The position numbers and the translations under genes were made by a program. A stretch of 64,000 nt of DNA, from contig NZ_JBJURJ010000016.1 of assembly GCF_046098205.1 (NCBI RefSeq), positions 151,108 to 215,107 of the forward strand, given 5' to 3'. Shown in pieces: positions 1 through 8,262 of the stretch; position 1 is the first letter of the stretch, and every line of letters begins with the position of its first letter. The notes beneath the pieces were generated by a model that had not been told where the DNA came from, did no database searches, and saw only the letters and a list, made by a program, of their open reading frames with translations. This DNA is from Paenibacillus_AR mesotrionivorans (GTDB lineage: Bacteria; Bacillota; Bacilli; Paenibacillales; NBRC-103111).

Positions 1-21
1 AAAAGGGAAATCAATAAAAAA

Positions 22-58
22 AATGACCGGGTCATGGGACATGAACCCGGTCATTTTT
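22..58. terminator. Intrinsic terminator hairpin, probably bidirectional
   Basis: Perfect 10-bp stem (AATGACCGGG with CCCGGTCATT) around a short loop, flanked by A-rich sequence on the left and TTTTTATTG on the right. It would end a plus-strand gene lying upstream of the window and could also stop read-through from the kinase gene to its right. Confidence 0.75.
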
Positions 59-73
59 ATTGTTTAAGAATCA

Positions 74-109
74 ACAAAAAAAGCCTTAAGCCAACCAACG
101 GCCAAGGCT
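74..109 (-). terminator. Terminator of the two-component kinase gene
   Basis: Read on the minus strand, AGCCTT pairs with AAGGCT and is followed by a run of seven T. The stem overlaps the final stop codon at 108-110. That a terminator sits exactly after the C-terminal segment downstream of the internal amber codon supports the whole 108-1493 stretch as the original gene. Confidence 0.7.
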
Positions 110-1493
110 AATACGGATGATCACAGGGAAGGCTGATCCGGAACAGGGTTGAATACCGGGTATCCTTATCCAGCTTGATGGTGCCTCCATGCAGTTCCAT
201 AATTTTCTTACAAATCGCCAACCCCAGACCGGAGCTGTCCTTTCCGGATCCTCCACTATGCACAAATTCCTCGAAGATATGCTCTTGAATGTCAGCCTTT
301 ACACCGGCACCGTCGTCCCCGACCCAGAGAATAGCTTGCCCTTCGGCTTTTTCACAGGATACGTACAGCGACGTCCCTGGCTAGTTGTGTTTCAGACTGT
401 TGGTGATCAAGTTGGTTATCACGCGGGTCATATGGAGCTGGTCCATGAGCACAAATAACGGCTCCTCTGGAACCTGAACCTCCAACTGGAATCCCTTCTC
501 TTCTATTTCCGGATAGAATTCCACAATCTGCTGCTGGAACCACTTGGTGATATTGACCTTCTCTTTATGAAGAGCAAGCAATCGGTCATCCAGCTTCGCA
601 AGCTCGAACAAATCCTTAATTAAATGGGCCATGTATGCGGATTTATCATAGATGTATTGGATGTATTTGCGTTGTTGGGTTTCGTCTTGAATCTGGTTGT
701 CCAGCAGAAGCTGTGAATAGCCGTAGATGGAGGTAATGGGTGTTTTCAGGTCATGGGATAAATGCAGAAGCAGGCTCTTCTTATTATCTTCCATAGCTTC
801 CTTCTCCATAGAGGTGCGCTGCAGGCGCTCCGCCATCCCGTTAAAGGCTTCTTGAATTTCAGCGAATTCTTTCTCCGCCGAGTAGTCCAGGCGTTTGGTA
901 TAGTTAAACTGCTCCATCTCTTTAATGCCGTCCAGAATTTGCCGGAGAGGCTTCTTGACCTGACGGACCGAATAACGGGAATAAATATAATTAGCTATAA
1001 AAAGAAGCAGAGCAAACAAAGCAAAGAAAATCCCCAGCGCCGCGGAGATTTTGCCCAACGGCTCTGGAATTTTCCATAGAAGTGTATAGGGCTCGCCATT
1101 AGGTTCTTCCACCGGATAGGCATGATAGCTGATGGAATCATCATTTCGTTCCAGATCCATTTTCGCATAGATTTGTCCCGCCGCATATTGCATAATCTGA
1201 TCCTTCTTATTGCCTTTTACGAAGATCACTTCTCCTTGCGCATTCACAATTTCGAGCCATCCACCATACTTGTCCAGCAGCTCACCGCTGATATTTTCGA
1301 ATGGATATCGGTAAATATCCGAGCCGTCCACTGTTCTAAAGTCCAGCGGATCAATATAACGGTCCATCACGAAATCAGCACCGAACAGTGACAGAATCAT
1401 CGTCAAAAACAGCAGGCCGCTTATGACCATATAGTTGTGAAAGAACAGTTTTTTTAGCGGCCGCCTGTGCGGCAGTCCTCTACCCTTTTTCAA
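108..1493 (-). pseudogene. Sensor histidine kinase with internal amber stop (TAG at 381-383)
   Basis: Membrane sensor kinase of the OmpR-partner type. The first open part encodes 370 residues: an N-terminal membrane segment near residues 20-40, an extracellular loop, a second membrane segment near 155-170, HAMP, an H-box (SHDLKTPITSIYGYSQ) and an N-box (NLITNSLKHN). An in-frame TAG follows directly. The same frame then stays open for 91 codons and encodes the rest of the ATPase domain: the G1 box (DDGAGV), an F-box-like segment and the G2 box (SSGLGLAICKKI), ending at a stop inside the terminator hairpin. One base change, for instance CAG to TAG, accounts for the break. The truncated product would lack the G boxes needed to bind ATP. 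It overlaps the response regulator gene by 14 bp. Pseudogene, suppressed stop and sequencing error cannot be told apart here. Confidence 0.85.
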
Positions 1494-2178
1494 ACCGGTA
1501 GCCCAACCCCCTTATGGTTATCAGAAACACTGGCTTTCTGGGATTATCCTCGATTTTTTCCCGCAGCTTGCTGATATAGACCATGATGATGTTCTCATCC
1601 CCCAGGTATTCCTCTCCCCAGACCTGCTCGTAAATATGGGCTTTGGTGAAAACCCGTCCCGGCTGTCCCATGAGCAGCGCAAGGATTTTGAATTCAAAGG
1701 ACGTCAGTTCCTTGATCATTCCCGATTTATACAGCTTGCAGCTCTTTACATCCAGCTTGATATCGCCGATTTCAATTACCTCTTGATCCTGCTTTTCGAT
1801 CCTGGAAAAAGCCTCCAAACGTCTGAATATGGCTTGAACCCGGCTTATAACCTCCAGCGGATTAAAGGGTTTTCCGATATAATCGTCTGCCCCAAGCTGC
1901 AGGCCGAAAATTTTGTCCATATCGTCCGATTTGGCGGATATAAATAGAAACGGGATAGGCGAATGAGGACGTATTCGCTTCAACAGCTCCAAACCGTCCA
2001 TTCCCGGCATCATAATATCGGCAATCACCAGATCAATGCTTTCTTTCTGAAGTGCTTCCAGCCCCTCATGCCCATTGCTGGCCGTTAGGGTCTGATAGCC
2101 GTTATTATTCAGATAGATGGTCAATAGCTCTTGAATTTCAGGTTCATCGTCAATGATGAGAATGGTCTTCAGCTTCAT
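1480..2178 (-). CDS. OmpR/PhoB-family response regulator
   Basis: 232-aa two-component regulator with an N-terminal receiver domain (acidic pair IDDEPE near residue 10, phospho-acceptor aspartate in VIADIMMPG near residue 55, lysine in GKPFNP near 105) and a C-terminal winged helix ending in ITIRGLGYRFE. The start has an AGAGGAGG Shine-Dalgarno almost abutting the ATG. The gene lies between the SLH serine hydrolase upstream and the interrupted kinase downstream, all on the minus strand, so one operon is likely. The hydrolase is the obvious candidate target. The exact signal is unknown. Confidence 0.9.
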   Translation of the reverse strand: MKLKTILIIDDEPEIQELLTIYLNNNGYQTLTASNGHEGLEALQKESIDLVIADIMMPGMDGLELLKRIRPHSPIPFLFISAKSDDMDKIFGLQLGADDYIGKPFNPLEVISRVQAIFRRLEAFSRIEKQDQEVIEIGDIKLDVKSCKLYKSGMIKELTSFEFKILALLMGQPGRVFTKAHIYEQVWGEEYLGDENIIMVYISKLREKIEDNPRKPVFLITIRGLGYRFEKG

Positions 2179-2193
2179 TCCTCCTCTACGTCA

Positions 2194-2236
2194 AAACAAC
2201 CCCCTCCCGCCTTGAAATGCCAAGCAAGAGGGAGAT
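2194..2236 (-). terminator. Weak hairpin between hydrolase and response regulator genes
   Basis: Stem of CTTG/CAAG plus CTCCC/GGGAG with an internal bulge in the 65-bp gap. The minus-strand tail is GGTTGTTTTG rather than a clean T run, so it may only attenuate transcription from the hydrolase into the regulator pair. Confidence 0.35.
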
Positions 2237-2243
2237 TGAACGA

Positions 2244-4250
2244 TTAAAATAGACGGTCAGCAAACAATGATAACAGTGCAGCCGCTTCTTCCTTCGTCAT
2301 CGGCTTCTTGGAGTCATAATTGTAAGAGCCGTTTGCGCCTTCAATTGTTTCAGGACCGAACAGCTGCTTACCCACTACAAAACGGACGCCTTCCTCTGCC
2401 CAGGAATCCGTTTCCCCGGAAAGGACAGCTTCTTGAGGCTCGGCATGCAGATAGCGGAATGCCATCCGCCATACAATAGCAGCTGCTTCCTGACGCATCA
2501 ACAGCGCCCGCGGATGAAAGCTGTCGCTTGCCGCCCCTTCAATCAGTCCAAATTCATAAGCCGCCTGAATTTCCTTGGTGTAGGCGCTGCCTTCAAGATC
2601 GGCGAATACCGGCTTTTGCCGGGAAGGGGCAATGCCCGCCCACCGGATAAACCAGCCGATAAACTCCTCCCTGGTTATCGCCTGGTCAGGCTTGAAGCGA
2701 TCTACAGAGCTTCCATCGGCAAGAACCTGCAATTGCTGCAGATGCGTAATGTATGGAGCATAAGCGCTATCCGCTGCAACATCTGCATAAGGATGTGGAT
2801 TAGGCATTTTTTCGGCCCAGCTGTCGGATTTAATCTCATAATAAAAGGCATCGATTTCTCCGCTGCTGTCCAGCTTGAACGCGGCTCTGGCGCCTTGCTC
2901 ATCCTGGAACAGAAGCGGCTCCATTTCCTGCAGGATATGCTCGCCCAGCGGGTCCTTCACAATCAGCTTACCGTCGTCAGCGCGGATGCGGCTGGTCCAC
3001 ATCCGGTTGCGCAGGTCGCTATACATGCCCTCCAGCTTCTTCAGATCTGTCCGGGTTTGGCTCTTAGGAGCCTCCGGTATGCTTTGCTGCGGGAAATAGT
3101 GCTTCATGAAGGCTTGAATAAAGGGCTGACGGATTTCAATATCCTTGTTTACGGTTAAGAACACGCCAACCTTCTCATCCGGGATCAGCCACATGCCGCT
3201 GTGATACCCTTCGATATCTCCGCCTTTTTCTACCACATGATATCCATTGTAATCCTGCTGGGCTGCATATTCAAAGCCGTACGCCATATTCGGCAGTTTA
3301 GGATGAATGGCAAGCTGGGGTTTATGCATGTCTGCCGCTGTTTCTTGCTTCAAAATCGTTTCATTTCCCAATGTCCCTCCGTTAAGATGAGCCAGCATGA
3401 ATTGAGCCATGTCGGAGCCGGTAGTAAGCATTCCGCCCCCTGGAAGCTCTGTTGGCACCGTTGCATAATTAGGCATAGCTTCTCCCAGCTGGTTGTAGGG
3501 AACAGCCAGTCCTTTCATAATGTCGGGTGTCAGACGGAAGCTGCTGTTCATCATACCCAGCGGTTCAAAGATATGCTTGTGCACATATTCGCCGAAGGGC
3601 TGGTCTGTCACCTGCTCCACAATATAACCTTGAAGGGTGAAGCCCAGATTATCGTAGCGGTAATAGTCTCCCGGCTTGCGTACAACGGTAGGGGTATTGT
3701 CCAGCATGTACTGCTTAATAGGGGTCTCTCTCTTCAGATCGTTTGTCGACATTTCGGATGTATCCCCGTAATCGAAGCCGGTGGCATTCGTCAGCAAGTG
3801 CTTCATGGTAAGCGGAGCGCCTGTCCGATTGGAAATCTGGACATCTCCGGTATAGGCGGCAATGTCTTGGTTCAAATTCAATTTTCCCTGCTCAGCCAGC
3901 TGCATAACGGCTGTTGCTGTAATCACCTTGGAAATGGACGCTACTCGGAATACGGTCCGGTCCGGGTCCACCGGCACCTTTTTGTCCACATCGGCATATC
4001 CATAACCCTTCTTCAACAATACCTTACCGTCTTTGACCACAACCAGTGCGGCTCCTGCCAAGCTCTCCTTCATTTCCGGCTGTCCAAAAAAACCATCGGC
4101 AAACTGCTCTACCTCCATAGGCACCTGGGGACCGCTTGGAATGGAGGCTGGCTGCACCTTGGCCCCGAAGGCTGTGTTAAAGAGGCTTGCTGCTACCGTT
4201 AAGGTTAGTGCGGCAGCCGTCACCCTGGGAAGCCTGGATTTCTTCGTCAT
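2244..4250 (-). CDS. SLH-anchored class C beta-lactamase-fold serine hydrolase
   Basis: Secreted serine hydrolase (beta-lactamase/D-aminopeptidase superfamily, PF00144-like) displayed on the cell wall by S-layer homology domains. It has a signal peptide (KKSR, then a hydrophobic stretch to about residue 30), the nucleophile motif SISK (S-x-x-K) near residues 105-108, the YDN motif near 199-201 and a VEKGGD segment in place of KTG. After about residue 480 come two clear SLH repeats (YADVAADSAYAPYI, FADLEGSAYTKEI) and a weaker third ending in EEAAALLSLFADRLF. The ATG at 4250 is preferred over the in-frame GTG six bases upstream because AGGAG lies 10 nt before it. A peptidoglycan-peptide or D-amino-acid ester substrate is more likely than antibiotic resistance, but this is inference. 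Confidence 0.88.
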   Translation of the reverse strand: MTKKSRLPRVTAAALTLTVAASLFNTAFGAKVQPASIPSGPQVPMEVEQFADGFFGQPEMKESLAGAALVVVKDGKVLLKKGYGYADVDKKVPVDPDRTVFRVASISKVITATAVMQLAEQGKLNLNQDIAAYTGDVQISNRTGAPLTMKHLLTNATGFDYGDTSEMSTNDLKRETPIKQYMLDNTPTVVRKPGDYYRYDNLGFTLQGYIVEQVTDQPFGEYVHKHIFEPLGMMNSSFRLTPDIMKGLAVPYNQLGEAMPNYATVPTELPGGGMLTTGSDMAQFMLAHLNGGTLGNETILKQETAADMHKPQLAIHPKLPNMAYGFEYAAQQDYNGYHVVEKGGDIEGYHSGMWLIPDEKVGVFLTVNKDIEIRQPFIQAFMKHYFPQQSIPEAPKSQTRTDLKKLEGMYSDLRNRMWTSRIRADDGKLIVKDPLGEHILQEMEPLLFQDEQGARAAFKLDSSGEIDAFYYEIKSDSWAEKMPNPHPYADVAADSAYAPYITHLQQLQVLADGSSVDRFKPDQAITREEFIGWFIRWAGIAPSRQKPVFADLEGSAYTKEIQAAYEFGLIEGAASDSFHPRALLMRQEAAAIVWRMAFRYLHAEPQEAVLSGETDSWAEEGVRFVVGKQLFGPETIEGANGSYNYDSKKPMTKEEAAALLSLFADRLF

Positions 4251-4322
4251 TCTCACTTCACTCCTCTGCTTGTTTCTCCCTTACATAGTCAAGAATAAAC
4301 AAACAGACTTAATCCGGATTCT

Positions 4323-4339
4323 ATGTAACCTTAATGTAA
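4323..4339. promoter_or_regulatory. TTACAT direct repeat, candidate response-regulator box
   Basis: On the minus strand TTACAT occurs twice with an 11-bp period, about 75-90 bp upstream of the SLH hydrolase start. Tandem half-sites one helical turn apart are typical of OmpR/PhoB-family regulators, and such a regulator is encoded two genes downstream. The regulatory link is inferred. Confidence 0.45.
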
Positions 4340-4351
4340 TGTGAAATTTAA

Positions 4352-4383
4352 ACACAAACAAACGCCAACCGGACAGTTGGCGC
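4352..4383 (-). terminator. Terminator after the EamA transporter gene
   Basis: On the minus strand CGCCAAC pairs with GTTGGCG around a 6-nt loop and is followed by TTTGTTTGTGTTT. It lies about 40 bp past the stop of the EamA gene. Confidence 0.75.
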
Positions 4384-4424
4384 TGTTTCTTAAATGACGA
4401 TTTATATCTCCTGCATTCCTCGGC

Positions 4425-5330
4425 TCACGCTGCTTTGGAAATCCGTTCCTTGGCGGAGGTAGAGCTTGCCTTCAATTGGGGATAAGCAATACCCAACAGG
4501 ATCACCACGATCCCGAGCCATTGCAGAGAGGTCACCTGCTCATGCAGCACCAGAACCGATGCGAATACAGCAACCGGGAACTCCCCAGCGCTCAGAATAC
4601 TGGCAAGGCCCGGGTTAATCTTCGGCGCACCTAGACCAAACAGCAACACGGGAATCACTGCTCCGAAGGCCCCTAGCAGAACGCCGTACGGCCATATGGC
4701 AGGAGTCTCAGCAAGAATCAGGACAACCTTGGGTGTAAAAATGGTCAGCAGCATCAGCAAGCTCCCGGTAGTGACGTAGAAGCTGCGGGCGATAATCGGC
4801 AGCTGAGTCTCCACTCTTCCGCTGCAATAGATGAACAATGCCATCATCAGCGCCGCACCCAAACCGTACAGCACACCGGCCACACTCAGATCAAACTGGC
4901 CGCCACCGAGTATTCCCCCTGCCAGAATAGTACCGGCAAACAAGATCAGGATGGAGATCAGTGTAGCCTTGGAGGGCCGCTTCCGGGACAGGAATGCTTC
5001 AAGCCCCACACCGATCCAGGTAAACTGAAACAAGAGCACAATGGCAATGGACGCAGGCAGTGTCTGCAGAGACATATAATAGAAGACACCCGTCAGGCAT
5101 GTGCATGCTCCAACTCCCGCCAACCGGATAAATTGCTTGAGGGTTACCTTCGTTCTCGAAAAAATAAGCATGAGACCTAACATCAAAAGCCAGCCAAAGC
5201 CGTATTGGCCGCCCATCACATGCTGAATCGTAAAGCCTTCGTTATATGCTGTTTTTACAATGGTGGACAATATCCCAAATGAACATGCGCCCAAAAATAC
5301 ATACAATGAGTTCTTCCACACCTGAATCAA
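4425..5330 (-). CDS. EamA/DMT-superfamily transporter (RhaT/RarD type)
   Basis: 301-aa integral membrane protein with about ten hydrophobic segments arranged as two EamA repeats, as in drug/metabolite exporters that move amino acids, nucleosides or other small metabolites out of the cytoplasm. The glycine- and proline-rich helix breaks and the C-terminal ILLGIAYPQ helix fit the family. Translation starts at TTG (5328-5330), with AGGAGG 9 nt upstream. A strong hairpin with a U-rich tail lies directly before this ribosome binding site (5345-5403), so the gene may be attenuated. The substrate cannot be told from sequence. Confidence 0.85.
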   Translation of the reverse strand: MIQVWKNSLYVFLGACSFGILSTIVKTAYNEGFTIQHVMGGQYGFGWLLMLGLMLIFSRTKVTLKQFIRLAGVGACTCLTGVFYYMSLQTLPASIAIVLLFQFTWIGVGLEAFLSRKRPSKATLISILILFAGTILAGGILGGGQFDLSVAGVLYGLGAALMMALFIYCSGRVETQLPIIARSFYVTTGSLLMLLTIFTPKVVLILAETPAIWPYGVLLGAFGAVIPVLLFGLGAPKINPGLASILSAGEFPVAVFASVLVLHEQVTSLQWLGIVVILLGIAYPQLKASSTSAKERISKAA

Positions 5331-5344
5331 TTCTTGCTGCCTCC

Positions 5345-5403
5345 TTTAAAAAAATATAAAACCACCCTATTGTTTTGGAATCCAAAAAACAATAAAGTGG
5401 TTA
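5345..5403 (-). terminator. 17-bp RNA hairpin with U-tail upstream of the EamA gene
   Basis: On the minus strand AACCACTTTATTGTTTT pairs with AAAACAATAGGGTGGTT. All 17 positions pair if two G-U wobbles are allowed, and TTTTATATTTTTTT follows. On the plus strand the same two positions would be A-C mismatches, so the structure is built for minus-strand RNA. It can terminate the recombinase-like gene, or act as a leader terminator for the EamA gene, whose ribosome binding site begins right after the T tract. Confidence 0.7.
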
Positions 5404-5486
5404 ATTGCGTACATCATTATTCAGTTGTTTTGACCCGTCTTATTATAAGCCGCGGGAGGCCAAATGTAAATACGAAAATGGCAGCA

Positions 5487-6029
5487 CTAACTTTCCAAAT
5501 AGCGGTAAAGGGTGGATTTACTGATTCCCGTTTCTTCACGGATCTGTGCTAAGTTGTAGGCTTTGCTTTCGTACATGCTGATCGCCCGTTTAATATTGGC
5601 ATCCAGCTTGCGCGGCCGGCCTAATTTCAGCCCCTTTTCTTTGGCCTCATACATGCCCCGCCTGGTATTTTCACTGATGATGTCGCTTTGGAAATGGAGT
5701 AAGGCTTGTACATTCTGATGGAATAGCTTGCCTGATGGCTCCCGTGTGTCGATGTTCTCTTGTAACGATAAGAAAAACGCTCCTTGAGCATGCAACTGGT
5801 CTAATGCCTCAGCAAGATGCCTCGTGGAGTCAGCAAGAGAAAATAACCTGCAAACAATGAAGGTGTCACCGGGCTTAAGCTGAAGGAACACTTGCTTTAG
5901 AACCACTCTTTTTTTGGGAGAAGAATGCTCCTCCGCATAATAGCTTTCGCAGGGGACCGCCTGCAATTGCTCAAGCTGGCTCCTGCATTCCAAATCATCA
6001 TGAAACGGTCTGCTGTACCCAATAAGCAT
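5487..6029 (-). CDS. Serine-recombinase (resolvase) homologue with degenerate active site
   Basis: 180-aa protein with the overall resolvase/invertase layout: N-terminal domain opening MLIGYSRPFH, the GDTFIVCRL and IDTREPSGKLF blocks, a long dimer helix, GRPRKLD, and a C-terminal helix-turn-helix (IREETGISKSTLYRYL). The catalytic residues known from gamma-delta resolvase are replaced. The nucleophile Ser10 position is Phe9, Arg68 is Ser64, Arg71 is Asp67, and Arg125 is Asn, while the DNA-binding domain is intact. It is therefore probably a DNA-binding regulator, not an enzyme. The start at 6029 is chosen because the fold begins there; a longer in-frame start at 6134 exists. It is divergent from the SulP gene. 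I see no mobile-element ends. Confidence 0.8.
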   Translation of the reverse strand: MLIGYSRPFHDDLECRSQLEQLQAVPCESYYAEEHSSPKKRVVLKQVFLQLKPGDTFIVCRLFSLADSTRHLAEALDQLHAQGAFFLSLQENIDTREPSGKLFHQNVQALLHFQSDIISENTRRGMYEAKEKGLKLGRPRKLDANIKRAISMYESKAYNLAQIREETGISKSTLYRYLES

Positions 6030-6079
6030 GATATAACCCCGATTCGTCAAGTATGTGCCAAAAAGCACGTTCATCCATT

Positions 6080-6106
6080 TTCCCAAAAAGGGTTTATTTT
6101 TGGGAA
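6080..6106. promoter_or_regulatory. 10-bp inverted repeat between recombinase-like gene and sulP
   Basis: TTCCCAAAAA and its exact complement TTTTTGGGAA are separated by 7 nt, in the 144-bp gap between two divergent start codons. Position and symmetry suit a dimeric operator, possibly for the recombinase-like protein itself. It could also form a weak hairpin in RNA. Confidence 0.5.
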
Positions 6107-6173
6107 TAATCATGGTACGATCTCTAATGATCATACACGAGAGATAAAAACATTAGGGAGTGAAGAGCAAAGC

Positions 6174-7637
6174 ATGCTGCAGAAAGTAAAGAATGAATGG
6201 TTTTCCAATGTAAAAGGAGATATTTTGTCGGGTATTGTTGTTGCGCTGGCATTAATCCCGGAGGCGATCTCCTTCGCCATTATTGCCGGGGTAGACCCGA
6301 TGGTAGGCCTCTATGCCTCTTTTTGCATTGCTGTGCTGATCTCGTTTATCGGCGGTAGGCCGGCTATGATTTCAGCTGCTACCGGGGCAATGGCGCTTCT
6401 GATGGTCCCTCTGGTGAAAGAACATGGTCTCCAATATTTACTGGCGGCAACAATCTTAACCGGGATCATCCAACTGCTGTTCGGTGTGCTCAAAATTGCC
6501 AAGCTTATGAAGTTTATCCCAAGACCCGTAATGATGGGTTTTGTCAATGCCCTGGCCATTCTTATTTTTATGGCCCAGGTCCCCCACTTCTTCGGGATAT
6601 CCGCGATGACGTATCTATTTGTTGCTGTGACACTGCTTATTGTATATGTTTTGCCGCGTTATTTCAAAGCGGTACCTGCTCCTCTCATTGCTATTATCCT
6701 TCTTACCGCAGTTGCTATTTGGGGCGGTTTGGACTTGGGCACAGTAGGTGATTTGGGAGTTATTACCCAAACTCTGCCTACCTTTCTGATTCCCGACATC
6801 CCGATGAATTGGGAAACCCTGCAGATTATTTTCCCTTATTCCCTTTCCCTGGCGGTTGTGGGTCTGGTTGAATCCCTGCTTACATCAACCATTGTTGATG
6901 ATATGACCCAAACCGAAAGCGACAAAAACAAAGAAGCCCGCGGGCAAGGCATGGCCAATATTGTGAATGGCTTCTTCGGCGGAATGGCCGGCTGCGCCAT
7001 GATCGGACAGTCCGTCATCAACGTCAAATCAGGTGGTCGGACCAGATTGTCCACCTTCGTAGCAGGTATGTTCCTGATGTTCCTCATCCTTGTGCTGGGT
7101 GGGCTAGTTGTCCAGATTCCCATGCCTGTATTAGCAGGGATCATGATCATGGTTTCTGTTGGTACCTTCGATTGGTCTTCCTTCTCTTATCTCAAAAAAG
7201 CGCCCATAAGCGATTCTGTTGTGATGGTCGCTACCGTTCTGATGGTGGTGGCTACCGATAACCTTGCTGTGGGAGTAATTGTGGGTATCGTCTTGAGCGC
7301 CATCTTCTTCGCAGCCAAGATTTCCAAAGTTGCGGTAACGAAGCAGTTGAAGGGCAATCAAATTGTGTACAGGGTAAAAGGCCAGCTGTTCTTTGTTTCC
7401 GTTGAAGGATTTATCGATGCCTTCGATTTTAATGTGGCGGATCAGGATATCGTGCTTGATTTTACTGATGCACACATTTGGGATGATTCTGGAGTGGGTG
7501 CCTTGGATAAAGCTGTGTTACGGTTCCGTGCCGGCTCCAACCGTGTGAGCGTTAAGGGGGTTAATGCTTCCAGTGAGAAAATCATCCATAAGCTGGCAAT
7601 TTATCATCACCAGAATGCGCAGTTGAAATCACATTAA
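6174..7637 (+). CDS. SulP-family anion transporter with STAS domain
   Basis: 487-aa inner-membrane transporter of the SLC26/SulP family, which carries sulfate, bicarbonate or other anions. The N-terminal half carries family motifs near ALIPEAISFAIIAG and GGRPAMISAATGAMA, followed by about ten more membrane segments. The C-terminal 90 residues form a STAS domain (VKGQLFFVSVEGFIDAF, IWDDSGVGALDKAV). The open frame reaches back to 5925, but the extra residues only read through the divergent gene, so the ATG at 6174 after AGGGAGTG is taken. Substrate is not predictable. The divergent degenerate recombinase homologue is the likely local regulator. Confidence 0.9.
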   Translation: MLQKVKNEWFSNVKGDILSGIVVALALIPEAISFAIIAGVDPMVGLYASFCIAVLISFIGGRPAMISAATGAMALLMVPLVKEHGLQYLLAATILTGIIQLLFGVLKIAKLMKFIPRPVMMGFVNALAILIFMAQVPHFFGISAMTYLFVAVTLLIVYVLPRYFKAVPAPLIAIILLTAVAIWGGLDLGTVGDLGVITQTLPTFLIPDIPMNWETLQIIFPYSLSLAVVGLVESLLTSTIVDDMTQTESDKNKEARGQGMANIVNGFFGGMAGCAMIGQSVINVKSGGRTRLSTFVAGMFLMFLILVLGGLVVQIPMPVLAGIMIMVSVGTFDWSSFSYLKKAPISDSVVMVATVLMVVATDNLAVGVIVGIVLSAIFFAAKISKVAVTKQLKGNQIVYRVKGQLFFVSVEGFIDAFDFNVADQDIVLDFTDAHIWDDSGVGALDKAVLRFRAGSNRVSVKGVNASSEKIIHKLAIYHHQNAQLKSH

Positions 7638-7650
7638 TCTGCAAAAAATC

Positions 7651-7699
7651 AAAGCACCTTGATTACCGGGACATGCCTGGTGGTAAGGTGCTTTTTTTT
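7651..7699. terminator. Bidirectional terminator between sulP and DinB gene
   Basis: AAAGCACCTT pairs with AAGGTGCTTT around a 23-nt loop. The plus side ends in TTTTTTTT and the minus side has AAAAAA before the stem, so it can serve both converging genes. Confidence 0.8.
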
Positions 7700-8243
7700 A
7701 CGCAAAATATTTCTTGATGATCCGCATCTGCCCGCGGTGGCTGATTTCATCCTCCATCACATGAACCCACTTAAAATAATGATTGGCCGGTTTATGCCCC
7801 CACCAATCGGATACGATGTATAGCCAATCGTCGTGTCTCTCCTGAAGGCCGTTTAAGGTTTTCTGCCGGACATCCTTCAGAATCGTGATATAATCCTGCA
7901 GGCTGTAGCCTCTTATTTCCTGACGGGCTTTATCCCCCAGCTCCAGTGCGGCGCCCCACTGTCCGGTTTCCGCTTCATTAAACAGTCTGTTCTCGAAGGT
8001 ATCGGTCTGGTAGGCAGTTTCTATGGCGGCAATATGCAGAAGCAGCGCCCCGATTGAATTACTTTTGTCATCCATCAGAAAGTCCAACTGCTCGATGGAT
8101 AGATTGCGGACGGTTTCCAGAGTGGTAGCCCTAGCCCAAGTCATCATAGCGACAAGACGCCCGATATCCCGGGTGAAGCCTTCCTTGTCCTTGACCAAAT
8201 ACAGCTCATTCCTATCGAAACGGGTTAATAAATCATAATGCAC
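7698..8243 (-). CDS. DinB-like (YfiT/DUF664-type) metal-dependent protein
   Basis: 181-aa four-helix-bundle protein of the DinB superfamily, which uses three histidines to bind a divalent metal and includes thiol transferases. Visible ligand motifs are LLLHIAAIE near residue 70 and HVMEDEISHRGQMRII near 160-175. The start is GTG at 8243 with GGGGG 7 nt upstream. It is 19 bp downstream of the GNAT gene on the same strand, so the two probably form one transcript. Precise reaction unknown. Confidence 0.8.
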   Translation of the reverse strand: MHYDLLTRFDRNELYLVKDKEGFTRDIGRLVAMMTWARATTLETVRNLSIEQLDFLMDDKSNSIGALLLHIAAIETAYQTDTFENRLFNEAETGQWGAALELGDKARQEIRGYSLQDYITILKDVRQKTLNGLQERHDDWLYIVSDWWGHKPANHYFKWVHVMEDEISHRGQMRIIKKYFA

Positions 8244-8262
8244 ATTGCTTCCCCCTCTGATT

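Noticed and set aside
5487..6029. Mobile element or phage boundary marked by a recombinase
   Set aside because: The active-site residues are gone, no inverted ends or att-like direct repeats were seen, and flanking genes are ordinary chromosomal transporters.
5925..6173. N-terminal extension of SulP
   Set aside because: The extra residues are the reverse reading of the divergent recombinase-like gene and lack membrane character; SulP proteins begin near the 6174 start.
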